64,000 bases of DNA from Ligaoa zhengdingensis (GCF_014384885.1 NZ_JACRST010000001.1:1-64000), one strand, 5' to 3'; numbered from the stretch's first letter, positions 31,498 through 39,816 are shown. The notes: generated by a model from the letters alone, not told the origin. Numbers and translations are program-made.

Positions 31498-32619
31498 ATG
31501 CTGGAATATGATGAACTCCGCTTGAAACTGGAGGGCTTGCAGCCGCAGATCGAGGAGCTCGCGGCTGCGATTGGCCTGGAGGGCCTGCAGCAGGAGCTGG
31601 ATGAGCTGCAGCAGCGGGCGAGCGCGCCCAATTTTTGGAACGATATGGAGAACTCTTCCAAGGTGTTACAGCGGACCCGCCAGATTGAAAACAAGATCGG
31701 CGCCTATACTGCGCTCAAAGATCAGTGCGAGGATGCGCTGACTATGGTGGAGATCGCAAACGAAGAGGGGGACCTCTCGGTGTTGGACGAGGTCAAGGCT
31801 TCGGTGGAAAAGATCGAGACCGACTTGGAAAATGAAAAGCTCTCCACGCTGCTCACCGGCGAGTACGACGCGAACAACGCGATTCTCACGTTCCACGCGG
31901 GTGCGGGCGGCACCGAGAGCCAGGATTGGGCGCAGATGCTTTACCGCATGTACACCCGCTGGAGCGACCGGCATGGCTTCAAATACCGCATCCTCGATTA
32001 CCTGGAAGGGGATGAGGCGGGGCTCAAAAGCGCCTCCATCATGGTGGAGGGCTTGAATGCTTACGGATTTTTGAAATCTGAAGCGGGGGTGCATCGCTTG
32101 GTGCGCGTTTCCCCGTTCGATGCGGCCGGCCGCCGCCACACCTCTTTTTCCTCGCTCGACGTCATGCCTGAGCTTTCGGACGACGTTGAGGTTGAGATTA
32201 ATGAAGAGGATATCCGCATGGAGGTCTACCGTTCCTCCGGCGCGGGCGGCCAGAAGGTCAACAAGACTTCGTCAGCGGTGCGCTTGATCCACATCCCCAC
32301 TGGGATCGTGGTGTCCTGCCAGAACGAACGCAGCCAATTCCAGAACCGCGATATGTGTATGAAAATGCTGCGCGCCAAGCTGGTCGAGATCAAGGAGCGC
32401 GAACACCTCGAGAAAATTTCGGATATCCGCGGGGATCACAGCGCGATCGCATGGGGCAGCCAGATTCGTTCCTATGTGTTCATGCCCTACACCATGGTGA
32501 AGGATCACCGCACCAGTTTTGAGACGGGCAACATCCAGGCGGTCATGGACGGGGATCTCGACGGCTTCATCAACGCCTACCTCAAAGCCTCCAGCCTGGG
32601 GGAACTCAATAAGCAGTAA
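31498..32619 (+). CDS. prfB: Peptide chain release factor 2, without programmed frameshift
   Basis: A 373-residue RF2. The tripeptide anticodon SPF (VSPFDAAGRRHTSF) recognises UGA/UAA, and GGQ is in SSGAGGQKVNKTSS. GGAGG precedes ATG 31498. The frame is open from the start; the in-frame CUUUGAC frameshift site near codon 25 seen in E. coli and B. subtilis prfB is absent, so RF2 cannot autoregulate that way here. Confidence 0.96.
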   Translation: MLEYDELRLKLEGLQPQIEELAAAIGLEGLQQELDELQQRASAPNFWNDMENSSKVLQRTRQIENKIGAYTALKDQCEDALTMVEIANEEGDLSVLDEVKASVEKIETDLENEKLSTLLTGEYDANNAILTFHAGAGGTESQDWAQMLYRMYTRWSDRHGFKYRILDYLEGDEAGLKSASIMVEGLNAYGFLKSEAGVHRLVRVSPFDAAGRRHTSFSSLDVMPELSDDVEVEINEEDIRMEVYRSSGAGGQKVNKTSSAVRLIHIPTGIVVSCQNERSQFQNRDMCMKMLRAKLVEIKEREHLEKISDIRGDHSAIAWGSQIRSYVFMPYTMVKDHRTSFETGNIQAVMDGDLDGFINAYLKASSLGELNKQ

Positions 32620-32679
32620 CGAAGGGCGCGATACAAAATTCTTATCAATGGCGCTGCTTTCTGAATTTTTTCAGAATAT

Positions 32680-32708
32680 TTGACAGAATGCGTTCTCCTG
32701 AGTATTAT
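32680..32708 (+). promoter_or_regulatory. Promoter of cysK
   Basis: A perfect TTGACA (32680-32685), a 17-nt spacer and TATTAT (32703-32708). Confidence 0.75.
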
Positions 32709-32716
32709 GGAATTAA

Positions 32717-32735
32717 TCCTACAATTAAAATAGGA
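32717..32735. promoter_or_regulatory. Inverted repeat near the cysK transcription start
   Basis: TCCTA and TAGGA flank an AT-rich 9-nt centre just downstream of the -10 box. A sulfur-responsive Rrf2/CymR-like regulator is a possibility, but no consensus match was established. Confidence 0.35.
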
Positions 32736-32801
32736 AATAAAACGCCGCCGGCGGTATCACCCCAGATTCCGGTGGCATAGAATAAGCTGGAGGAGAATTG
32801 A

Positions 32802-33749
32802 ATGATGAAGATTGCACAACATCTATATGATCTGATTGGAAATACCCCGCTGCTGGAGTTGAGCGCTTATGAAAAGACCTGCGACGCAGGGGCAAAAATT
32901 GTAGCAAAGCTGGAATCGTTCAATCCGCTTTCCTCCGCGAAGGATCGCATCGCCCTCGCGATGATCGAGGATGCGGAGCAGCGCGGCCTCCTCAAGGAGG
33001 GCAGCGCGATCATCGAGCCAACCAGCGGCAACACCGGCATCGGGCTGGCCTATGTGGGTGCGGCAAAGGGGTACCGCGTCATCATCGTTATGCCCGACAC
33101 CATGAGCGTGGAACGCCGGATGCTGATGCAGGCGCTGGGGGCTGAATTGGTGCTCACCGAGGGCGCCAAGGGGATGAGCGGCGCGATTGCCAAGGCCAAG
33201 GAGCTGTCAGACCGGCTTCCGGGTTCCTTTATTCCCGGCCAGTTTGTCAATCCGGCTAACCCGGCTGTCCACTGCAAAACCACAGCGGAGGAAATCTGGC
33301 AGGATACTGACGGCAAAGTGGATATCTTCGTGGCGGGCGTGGGCACCGGAGGCACGGTCAGCGGCGTCGGCCAGGGGCTCAAAGCGCACAATCCTGCGGT
33401 TCATGTTGTGGCGGTTGAGCCGTCCGATTCCCCGGTACTGTCCGGTGGAAAGGCCGGTCCGCACAAGATTCAAGGCATCGGCGCAGGCTTTGTGCCGGAT
33501 ATCTATGACGGCGGCGTCGTGGATGAGATTTTACAGGTGACCGGCGACGAGGCGTTTGCTGCTGCGCGTGCGGTTGCCAAACAGGAGGGCTTGTTGGCGG
33601 GGATTTCGTCCGGAGCGGCGCTCCATGCGGCCGCTGTATTGGCGAAGCGTCCGGAGAACGCCGGGAAATTGATTGTGGCCTTGCTGCCGGACACCGGTGA
33701 GCGGTATCTCTCCACCGGGCTGTTCACATCAAAGGCCGACAACGCTTGA
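32802..33749 (+). CDS. cysK: Cysteine synthase A (O-acetylserine sulfhydrylase)
   Basis: A 315-residue PLP enzyme making cysteine from O-acetylserine and sulfide. The PLP lysine is in NPLSSAKDRIAL, substrate loop EPTSGNTGIGLAY, phosphate loop GTGGTVSGVG, and SSGAALHAA near the end. GGAGGAG precedes ATG 32802; a second ATG follows immediately. It is upstream of cysE, the enzyme that supplies its substrate, but each has its own promoter. Confidence 0.96.
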   Translation: MMKIAQHLYDLIGNTPLLELSAYEKTCDAGAKIVAKLESFNPLSSAKDRIALAMIEDAEQRGLLKEGSAIIEPTSGNTGIGLAYVGAAKGYRVIIVMPDTMSVERRMLMQALGAELVLTEGAKGMSGAIAKAKELSDRLPGSFIPGQFVNPANPAVHCKTTAEEIWQDTDGKVDIFVAGVGTGGTVSGVGQGLKAHNPAVHVVAVEPSDSPVLSGGKAGPHKIQGIGAGFVPDIYDGGVVDEILQVTGDEAFAAARAVAKQEGLLAGISSGAALHAAAVLAKRPENAGKLIVALLPDTGERYLSTGLFTSKADNA

Positions 33750-33774
33750 TCTTTTTAGTTTTATATGGTAAAGT
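33746..33774 (+). promoter_or_regulatory. Promoter of the T-box/cysE unit
   Basis: TTGATC (33746-33751, overlapping the cysK stop), a 17-nt spacer and TAAAGT (33769-33774), with TG one base before the -10. Confidence 0.6.
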
Positions 33775-33796
33775 AAATGTTAGATTGCTAAATTGC

Positions 33797-34030
33797 GGCG
33801 AGCAGGAAGAGTAGCCCGTATGCGGTGCAGCAGAGAGGGGACATGATCCGCTGAAAGTGTCCCTGGCGCGGCGGCGGGGGAAGTGCACCTGGGAGCAGCC
33901 GCGCCGAACGGCAAAGGCCCGGTAGGCGCGGACGTAGGCCGGCGTTAACGGCAAAAATGAGTCCCAATCAGAGTGGAACCGTGGCAGAAATTGTCGCCTC
34001 TGTGTCCGTGCCGGTCGCGCGGATGCAGGG
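33797..34030 (+). ncRNA. T-box leader, tRNA-Cys specific, upstream of cysE
   Basis: Stem I elements appear in order: GAAGAGTAG (loop E/GA motif), GCAGAGAGG (AG bulge), GCTGAAAG (distal loop), then GAAGTGCACCTGGGAGC. Here the specifier is TGC at 33884-33886. The T-box core GAGTGGAACCGTGG (33971-33984) follows. TGC pairs with anticodon GCA, and TGGA pairs with the UCCA end of tRNA-Cys; the tRNA at 67-141 has both. The downstream competing stem (about 33978-34013) lacks a clean U-run, so the expression platform is less certain than the sensor. Uncharged tRNA-Cys should raise cysE expression. Confidence 0.88.
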
Positions 34031-34059
34031 GCGTATTGTTTTAGAGAGGAGATTTTGAC

Positions 34060-34737
34060 ATGTTTCGAGGGTTACGTAAAGATATCCGAGCGATTCGGGA
34101 ACGCGACCCGGCGGCTCGCAGCAGCATAGAGGTGCTTCTTCTCTATTCGGGGCTGCACGCCTTGATGTTCTACCGCGTATCGCATTGGTGTTATACCCAT
34201 AAGTTGTTTTTTCTTGCGCGCTTGATCTCGCAATTCGCACGTTTTCTCACTGGTATCGAGATCCATCCCGGAGCAAAGATTGCGCGCGGTGTGCTCATCG
34301 ATCACGGCGCGGGCGTGGTGATCGGAGAGACTGCCGAGGTGGGCGAGGGATGCACCATTTATCAGGGGGTTACCCTGGGCGGTACAGGCAAGGACAAGGG
34401 AAAGCGACACCCGACGTTGGGGAAAAATGTGATGGTCGGCAGCGGCGCCAAAATTTTGGGGCCGTTTACAGTGGGGGACAACGCCAAGATCGCTGCGGGC
34501 GCGGTGGTGCTTGAGCCCATCCCTGAGGACGCCACCGCTGTGGGCGTGCCGGCGCGTGTGGTGCGGCGGGGCAACAAGAAGGTCACCGCCGACCTGGATC
34601 AGGTGCATATCCCCGATCCAGTGGCGCAGGAGCTCTGCAAAATGCGCTTCCAGATGGAACAGATGGAAAGACGTATCCGCGAGTTGGAACAGGAAAAGGA
34701 ACAAACGGCCGGCGCGGCTGTATCCGCGCAGCCGTAA
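34060..34737 (+). CDS. cysE: Serine O-acetyltransferase
   Basis: A 225-residue acetyltransferase that converts serine and acetyl-CoA to O-acetylserine, the substrate of CysK. The left-handed beta-helix hexapeptide repeats run from GIEIHPGAKIARGVLIDHGAGVVIGETAEVG, with GVTLGGTGKDKGKRHPTLG and GAVVLEPIPEDATAVGVPARVV. The N-terminus is the short EpsC-type. A charged coiled-coil tail ends the protein. AGAGAGGAG precedes ATG 34060. Confidence 0.96.
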   Translation: MFRGLRKDIRAIRERDPAARSSIEVLLLYSGLHALMFYRVSHWCYTHKLFFLARLISQFARFLTGIEIHPGAKIARGVLIDHGAGVVIGETAEVGEGCTIYQGVTLGGTGKDKGKRHPTLGKNVMVGSGAKILGPFTVGDNAKIAAGAVVLEPIPEDATAVGVPARVVRRGNKKVTADLDQVHIPDPVAQELCKMRFQMEQMERRIRELEQEKEQTAGAAVSAQP

Positions 34738-34742
34738 AACTG

Positions 34743-34782
34743 AAAACGGCCGGTGCAACAAAAACTGCACCGGCCGTTTTCA
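34743..34782. terminator. Bidirectional terminator between cysE and the DUF6514 gene
   Basis: GAAAACGGCCGGTGCA and TGCACCGGCCGTTTTC form a long perfect stem with a short A-rich loop, with T-runs readable on both strands. Confidence 0.92.
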
Positions 34783-34804
34783 GTTGGAAAAATTCACAGA
34801 AGGA

Positions 34805-35047
34805 TTATTCGAGATCGACAAGGAAGTCCGCCAGGATATCAGAGATGTGATCCGGAGAGAGCTGAAGCCTGTGGCAGCGCTGCACCAAATCTACGACTGT
34901 GGCCTCTTCGGTGGAGATGTCGGAGACAAAGAAGAGCAGTCGTTCCGGTACGAGATTGCCTGACCACGCCTGAATCCCGAAACTTTCGTATTCTCCAAGT
35001 TCCGGGGAAACAAGCTGCTCTTTACGGGCAAGGTAATGGTAGTACAT
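34805..35047 (-). CDS. DUF6514 family small protein
   Basis: An 80-residue protein (MYYHYLARKEQLVSPELGEYESFGIQAW ... SDISTEEATVVDLVQRCHRLQLSPDHISDILADFLVDLE). This is a small, widespread Clostridia family without known function. It has no signal or membrane segment. GAGGT lies 8 nt upstream. It starts 4 nt after the stop of the XRE regulator, so the two form an operon; a DNA-binding protein plus a small acidic partner is a plausible regulatory pair. Confidence 0.78.
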   Translation of the reverse strand: MYYHYLARKEQLVSPELGEYESFGIQAWSGNLVPERLLFFVSDISTEEATVVDLVQRCHRLQLSPDHISDILADFLVDLE

Positions 35048-35051
35048 GCAC

Positions 35052-35261
35052 TTATACCTCGCTTTTTAGAGAATCCAAGCCAACATCCAAGACGGCAGCA
35101 ATTCTAATAGCAACTGACAAGGACGGATTGACGCGCCCCATTTCTACATCTTGATAATGCCTGGTGCTGATATCTGACAGCTCAGCGACTGTCTTTTGCG
35201 TCATTTGAATACTGATTCGTTTTTGATAGATGATATCTGAAAACTTACCAGGAATAGACAT
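35052..35261 (-). CDS. XRE-family HTH regulator
   Basis: A 69-residue one-domain Cro/C1-type DNA-binding protein: FSDIIYQKRISIQMTQKTVAELSDISTRHYQDVEMGRVNPSLSVAIRIAAVLDV. GAGGTG suits ATG 35261 (8 nt) better than ATG 35267 (2 nt). It has no prophage neighbours. A 7-bp inverted repeat at 35377-35409 upstream may be its site. Confidence 0.85.
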   Translation of the reverse strand: MSIPGKFSDIIYQKRISIQMTQKTVAELSDISTRHYQDVEMGRVNPSLSVAIRIAAVLDVGLDSLKSEV

Positions 35262-35315
35262 ATTCATATCACCTCTTCAATAGCGTTTAAACCAAGACAA
35301 GAGGCGAAAAAACGA

Positions 35316-35345
35316 AGTATAGTTCATGTTGTAAGATATTACCAA
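35316..35345 (-). promoter_or_regulatory. Candidate promoter of the XRE operon
   Basis: On the minus strand: TTGGTA (35345-35340), an 18-nt spacer and TATACT (35321-35316). Confidence 0.5.
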
Positions 35346-35376
35346 ACATTTTTGCCGTATTTGTCATATAATTTAT

Positions 35377-35409
35377 CTGTATTTTGGCGAAAATTAGAAA
35401 ATAATACAG
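35377..35409. promoter_or_regulatory. Inverted repeat between XRE and hydrolase genes
   Basis: CTGTATT (35377-35383) and AATACAG (35403-35409) are perfect arms in an AT-rich divergent intergenic region of 279 bp that holds no gene. It is a possible operator for the neighbouring XRE protein. Confidence 0.35.
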
Positions 35410-35540
35410 AAAAATGTCGAGTCAATAAAACGAAAAAATAGCTAGCTTCAATCATGACCATTCCAATGTTGCGGGTCGTAAACACACCGATGAAGATCCC
35501 ATATACTGGAATAAATCACTGATTAGGAGGATTTCTGGAT

Positions 35541-36350
35541 ATGAATTATCTTCGATCCACAGACGGGACAAAGATTGCGGTCTATGAATGGAATCCCTGG
35601 GGGAAAGAAACGGTATTTTTGGTGCACGGCTGGCCGCTATCGCATAAAATTTACGAGTACCAGGTGGAGCTGCTGGTGAATTTTGGATATCACATGGTGG
35701 CAATCGATTTACGCGGCTTCGGCCGATCGGATGCCCCCGCTTTTGGCTATGGATATGACCAGATGGCGGAGGATATTTATCAGGTGGTCTGCGCGCTGCG
35801 GCTACAGAACTTCACTTTGGTCGGATTTTCCATGGGCGGTGCGATTGCTCTCCGCTACATGCGGATCTTCCGCGGCTATGGCGTGAAAAAGCTGATCCTA
35901 TTGGCGGCTGCGGCGCCCAGTTGGACACAAAGGCCGGGGTATCCATACGGGCTGACCAGGGAATCTGTGGATCAATTGATCGAATTGGCCTCCACCGACC
36001 GGCCGCAGCTATGCGAAAATTTTAGCCGCCAGCTCTTTGCCAGCCCACAGACTGAGGCTGCGATCGACTGGTTTCGGCAGATTGCGCTCTCTGCCTCCGG
36101 GATCGGGACGATTCAAGCTGCAATTTCTTTGCGTGACGAGGACGGCAGAGCGGATTTGTGCGCGGTCCATGTGCCCACAGCGATCATTCACGGGGCGAAG
36201 GACGAGGTGGTTTCCAATGATCTCGTGCGGATTCAGCACGAGGAAATCGCGGATTCTCAACTTTATACGCTCGAAAACAGCGGACACGGCATTATGTACG
36301 ATGAGCTCGAAGCGTTCAACCGATGCTTTTTACATGCGATGTGTAGCTGA
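35541..36350 (+). CDS. Alpha/beta-fold hydrolase
   Basis: A 269-residue alpha/beta hydrolase of the haloperoxidase/esterase type. Oxyanion HGWPLS, the nucleophile elbow GFSMGGAIAL, the acid in IIHGAKDEVV and the histidine in NSGHGIMYDE make a complete triad. There is no signal peptide. TAGGAGG lies 11 nt upstream. It is a single gene; its substrate is unknown. Confidence 0.87.
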   Translation: MNYLRSTDGTKIAVYEWNPWGKETVFLVHGWPLSHKIYEYQVELLVNFGYHMVAIDLRGFGRSDAPAFGYGYDQMAEDIYQVVCALRLQNFTLVGFSMGGAIALRYMRIFRGYGVKKLILLAAAAPSWTQRPGYPYGLTRESVDQLIELASTDRPQLCENFSRQLFASPQTEAAIDWFRQIALSASGIGTIQAAISLRDEDGRADLCAVHVPTAIIHGAKDEVVSNDLVRIQHEEIADSQLYTLENSGHGIMYDELEAFNRCFLHAMCS

Positions 36351-36369
36351 GTCAGAAAAGAAAAGAAAA

Positions 36370-36413
36370 GGGCGCTGTCCGCGGCAGTATGCGGCAGCGC
36401 CTTGTTGTTTTTA
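36370..36413. terminator. Bidirectional terminator after the hydrolase
   Basis: GGGCGCTG and CAGCGCC arms with an inner CCG/CGG pairing, with TTGTTGTTTTT to the right and an A-rich tract to the left. It overlaps the 3' end of the glycosylase gene. Confidence 0.7.
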
Positions 36414-36899
36414 GAGGTGTTGTAGGATAACCTGATAGGCCTGCGCCAGTTCCTCAAAGGGCATCCGGCAGTTGGCTGGACTTGGAGAGGGCAGGTAGAT
36501 GGGCGGGTGTGAAGAAGAAAAAGCGGAGAGCTTGGTGTAAAGTTTGGTTGCGGCAGCGCCGGTGGTATAAACTTGCTCGATCCTTGCGACTTCAAAGATG
36601 GGGGAGAAGTCGTTGGGCAGCGGATTGCGGATGCTGCTGTCGCTCGCACCCACGATGTCACAGCGTGCGAGCACATCCCAGAGTGCGATTTTCCGTTCGA
36701 GCAGAAAGGCGCGCTTTTCCTCGGTCGTGGTGGGAAGCGGCGAGCCGAATACAGCGGCCAGCACCCGCCAAAACCGGTTTTGTGGGTGTCCGTAGTAAAA
36801 GCCCACCTGTCGGGACTGCGGAGAAGGCATGGAGCCAAGAATCAGGACGCGGGAATGCCGGTTGTAAACCGGCGGTAGGGTGTGAAAGATTGTTTCCAT
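36411..36899 (-). CDS. DNA-deoxyinosine glycosylase (UDG superfamily)
   Basis: A 162-residue base-excision enzyme of the family-6 hypoxanthine-DNA glycosylase type. The motif 1 region VLILGSMPSPQSRQVGFYYGHPQNRFWRVL matches the family strongly, and IALWDVLARCDIVGASDSSI follows. It removes deaminated adenine (hypoxanthine) from DNA. Its ATG overlaps the stop of the small upstream gene (TGATG), so they are translationally coupled. Confidence 0.88.
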   Translation of the reverse strand: METIFHTLPPVYNRHSRVLILGSMPSPQSRQVGFYYGHPQNRFWRVLAAVFGSPLPTTTEEKRAFLLERKIALWDVLARCDIVGASDSSIRNPLPNDFSPIFEVARIEQVYTTGAAATKLYTKLSAFSSSHPPIYLPSPSPANCRMPFEELAQAYQVILQHL

Positions 36900-37018
36900 C
36901 AGAATTCGATTTTCTTCGGTTGTCCAAGGCTGATTCCGCTGAATACGATCGCAGCAGCTCCCGCCAGTACAGCGACAATTCCAAGGATCAAGCCAGCAAC
37001 TGAGAATCCTTTTTTCAT
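36899..37018 (-). CDS. 39-residue single-pass membrane peptide
   Basis: A small ORF of 39 codons: MKKGFSVAGLILGIVAVLAG, then AAAIVFSGISLGQPKKIEF. It is one hydrophobic helix (about residues 6-28) with a basic N-terminus and a basic tail. GAGGTGATC lies just before the ATG. The stop overlaps the glycosylase start (TGATG). Coding is supported by the RBS, the membrane-protein composition and the coupling; the function is unknown. Confidence 0.7.
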   Translation of the reverse strand: MKKGFSVAGLILGIVAVLAGAAAIVFSGISLGQPKKIEF

Positions 37019-37105
37019 CCTGATCACCTCACATCCAAAGCAATAAAGTTAGTATACACCGCTCTTCCCCTTTGGGCAAGGTGGAATTTGTCGTGCAAAC
37101 AGAAC

Positions 37106-37133
37106 GCGCCCGCTGCACCGTCGCAGCGAGCGC
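37106..37133 (-). terminator. Terminator of metNIQ
   Basis: GCGCTCGCTGC and GCAGCGGGCGC arms (minus strand), followed by a modest GTTCTGTTTG tract. Confidence 0.6.
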
Positions 37134-37151
37134 CTCTTTGCAAAGATAAGT

Positions 37152-37952
37152 TTAGAACATCGGTACGACAGCACCCTGGAAGGTCTCCTCTATGTAAGCC
37201 CGCACTTCGTCGCTCTGCAGCGCTGCAACCAGCGCTTTGAGATCTTCGCGGTTCTCGTCCCCGTTGCGCACGGCGAGGACGTTGGCGAAGGTCGCGCCGA
37301 GCGAGTCCTTACCTTCGATAGCAATCGCGTCGCTGGCGGCATTCAGGCCGGCCTGGATCGCATAGTTGCCATTGATGACAGCGAGATCCACATCCTGAAG
37401 GGAGCGGGCCAATTGCGCCGCTTCAATCTCCTGGATCTTCAGGCCGTGGGGATTGTCGATGATATCCTGAACCGTGGCCTTCAAACCGGCGTCGGGGTCG
37501 ATGGTAATGAGGCCTTGGTCCTCCAGCAGCGCCAGCGCACGCGCTTCATTGGTGGTATCGTTGGGCACCGAGATGGTCGCGCCGTCGCGCAGCTTGGCGA
37601 GCGAGGTGGTTTTGCCGGGGTAGATGCCGAACGGCTCATAGTGGATCGCGGCCATTGAGATCAGATCGGTGCCGTTCTCCGCGTTGTAGTCCTCCAGATA
37701 GGGAAAATGCTGGAAGTAGTTGGCGTCCAAAGTTCCGTCTGCCAGCGCGACGTTGGGCTGAATGTAGTCGGAGAATTCTTTGATCTCCATTTTATAGCCT
37801 TGCTTTTCCAAAACGCCCTGGGCGACCTTGAGAATCTCCGCATGGGGTGTCGGAGAAGCGCCGACCACAATTGTATTTTTGGATTTTCCGCAGCCGGCCA
37901 GCAGCGAGAGGGACAGTGTGGCAACCAAAAGAATGGATAAGAGCTTTTTCAT
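37152..37952 (-). CDS. metQ: Methionine ABC transporter substrate-binding lipoprotein
   Basis: A 266-residue NlpA/MetQ-family lipoprotein. The signal peptide ends in the lipobox LLAGC with C21 lipidated. The family motif VVGASPTPHAEIL follows, with ADGTLDANYFQHFPYLE. It delivers methionine (often D-Met as well) to MetI/MetN. It is the last gene of metN-metI-metQ on this strand. Confidence 0.95.
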   Translation of the reverse strand: MKKLLSILLVATLSLSLLAGCGKSKNTIVVGASPTPHAEILKVAQGVLEKQGYKMEIKEFSDYIQPNVALADGTLDANYFQHFPYLEDYNAENGTDLISMAAIHYEPFGIYPGKTTSLAKLRDGATISVPNDTTNEARALALLEDQGLITIDPDAGLKATVQDIIDNPHGLKIQEIEAAQLARSLQDVDLAVINGNYAIQAGLNAASDAIAIEGKDSLGATFANVLAVRNGDENREDLKALVAALQSDEVRAYIEETFQGAVVPMF

Positions 37953-38009
37953 AGTCTTCTAACCTCCAGTTTTTTGTGGAACCAGTGGATCTGCCCACCG
38001 GCTCCCAGT

Positions 38010-38672
38010 TTAAAGTCGTTTATCGGTAGTGCGGGCAATTTTCATGCCCACCTCCTGGAACAGCTGCACAATGATGACCAAGAGTACAACTGTAACAAGC
38101 ATGATATCGTCCTCATAGCGGTAGTAGCCGTAGTTGACCGCAATGCTGCCCAGTCCGCCGCCGCCTGTAAAGCCGGCCATCGCTGAGTAACTGAGGATGG
38201 TGGTGATGGCGATTGCGCCGTTGATAATCAGGGTGGGCTTCGCTTCGGGGAGCATCACCTTCCAGATGATGTCCATCGTTGAAGCGCCCATCGACTGCGC
38301 GGCCTCGATTACTCCGCGATCCACCTCCTTGATGGAGGACTCGACCAGGCGCGCGATGAAAGGGGCGGCCCCGATAACCAGCGGCACAATGGTGGCGGTG
38401 GAACCGATTGTGGTGCCCACCACAGCGCGTGTAAACGGCATGACGAAAACCAAAAGGATCAAAAAGGGAACCGAACGAAATACATTGATGACAAAACCGA
38501 GGATGCTGTTGAACACGGGGATGGGATGGATTCCGTCCTTATCGGTGACCACCAGCGCAACCCCCATGGGCAAGCCGAGTATGTAGGCGAGCAGGGTGGA
38601 GCACAGGATCATATACAGCGACTCCAACAAACCGACGCCGATCATCTGCCAGGTGCTGGCCTCAAACAACAT
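38010..38672 (-). CDS. metI: Methionine ABC transporter permease
   Basis: A 220-residue permease with five helices. The EAA loop reads GVIEAAQSMGASTMDIIWKVMLPEAKP, which contacts MetN. The start overlaps the end of metN by 11 nt. Confidence 0.96.
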   Translation of the reverse strand: MLFEASTWQMIGVGLLESLYMILCSTLLAYILGLPMGVALVVTDKDGIHPIPVFNSILGFVINVFRSVPFLILLVFVMPFTRAVVGTTIGSTATIVPLVIGAAPFIARLVESSIKEVDRGVIEAAQSMGASTMDIIWKVMLPEAKPTLIINGAIAITTILSYSAMAGFTGGGGLGSIAVNYGYYRYEDDIMLVTVVLLVIIVQLFQEVGMKIARTTDKRL

Positions 38673-39690
38673 AATTGTCCACCTCCTCTACAGTGATGCT
38701 TTCGCGTGAGCGCAGATAGGACAGAATCCGTTTGGCGGCAAGAGGGTCGTCGGGGAGCTGGATGACGATCTGACCGAATGCGCGCCCATCGATATTTTTA
38801 GTATCGGCAAACAGGATGTTGACCGGCTCCCGACACTCCAGAATCATGCTCGCGACCACAGGCTCAAAGGAGGAGTTGCCGTCGAACACGATGCGGCAGC
38901 AGTGCTTATGGTCCACAAAGTCGTCGATCGGCTTGCCCTCCTCGGGATAGACCAGCTTTTTCGCCGCCTGCGACTGGGGATTGGTGAAGATATCCTCCAC
39001 ATTGCCCACCTCGGCGACGTGGCTGTCCGCGATGATTGCCACCCGCTGGCAGATCTCCTCGATCACCGCCATCTCGTGGGTGATCACCACAATGGTGATG
39101 CCCAGCCGTTGGTTGATATCCTTGAGCAGAGCGAGAATGGAGCGCGTGGTGGTGGGATCAAGCGCACTGGTGGCCTCGTCGCACAGCAGCACCTTGGGGT
39201 TGGTGGCGAGGGCGCGCGCAATGGCGACGCGCTGTTTTTGTCCACCTGAGAGCTGCGCCGGGTAAGCGTTGGCCTTGTCGGATAGCCCAACCAGCTCCAA
39301 AAGCTCCAGCGCGCGCTGCCGCGCCTGCGCCTTGGGAACGCCGCACAGCTCCATGGGGAAACAGATATTGCCGACGGCGGTGCGCTGCATCAGCAGATTG
39401 AACTGCTGAAAGATCATCCCCATCTGTTGGCGGGTTTTGTTTAGAGCCGCACCGCTGAGAGTGGAGAGATCCACGCCCGCAAAAAGCACCTTGCCGCTTG
39501 TGGGCCGCTCCAACAGGTTGATGCAGCGCACCAAGGTGCTTTTGCCCGCCCCGCTCATACCGATGATTCCAAAGATTTCGCCGCTGTTGATCTCCAGATC
39601 GATATGATCCAGAGCTGTGACGGCGCTGTCCTTGCTCTGAAAAGTTTTCCCCAACCCCTTCAATTGGATCAGGGGAGTAGTCACGCTCAT
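38662..39690 (-). CDS. metN: Methionine ABC transporter ATPase with NIL domain
   Basis: A 342-residue ATPase. Walker A GMSGAGKST, signature LSGGQKQRVAIARAL, Walker B VLLCDEATSALD, switch histidine VITHEM. The C-terminal approximately 90 residues are the NIL/ACT-like domain that senses methionine and inhibits transport. First gene of the operon. Confidence 0.97.
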   Translation of the reverse strand: MSVTTPLIQLKGLGKTFQSKDSAVTALDHIDLEINSGEIFGIIGMSGAGKSTLVRCINLLERPTSGKVLFAGVDLSTLSGAALNKTRQQMGMIFQQFNLLMQRTAVGNICFPMELCGVPKAQARQRALELLELVGLSDKANAYPAQLSGGQKQRVAIARALATNPKVLLCDEATSALDPTTTRSILALLKDINQRLGITIVVITHEMAVIEEICQRVAIIADSHVAEVGNVEDIFTNPQSQAAKKLVYPEEGKPIDDFVDHKHCCRIVFDGNSSFEPVVASMILECREPVNILFADTKNIDGRAFGQIVIQLPDDPLAAKRILSYLRSRESITVEEVDNYVV

Positions 39691-39720
39691 AACATCCCTG
39701 CTTTCTCGCTTAATGGTTCC

Positions 39721-39740
39721 ATAGAACGTTTTCTATCATA
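39721..39740 (-). promoter_or_regulatory. metN -10 region with an adjoining inverted repeat
   Basis: TATGAT (39740-39735, minus strand), preceded by TGG, is an extended -10 without a good -35. It overlaps ATAGAA-AACG-TTCTAT, a perfect 6-bp inverted repeat near the expected transcription start. It could be a repressor site. Confidence 0.4.
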
Positions 39741-39816
39741 CCATATTTTTATATTCAGGTACAGGGGAGAGGAGGAGCCCCCGAACATTTTGTCGAAGTT
39801 GTATGAAAAAAGGCAA

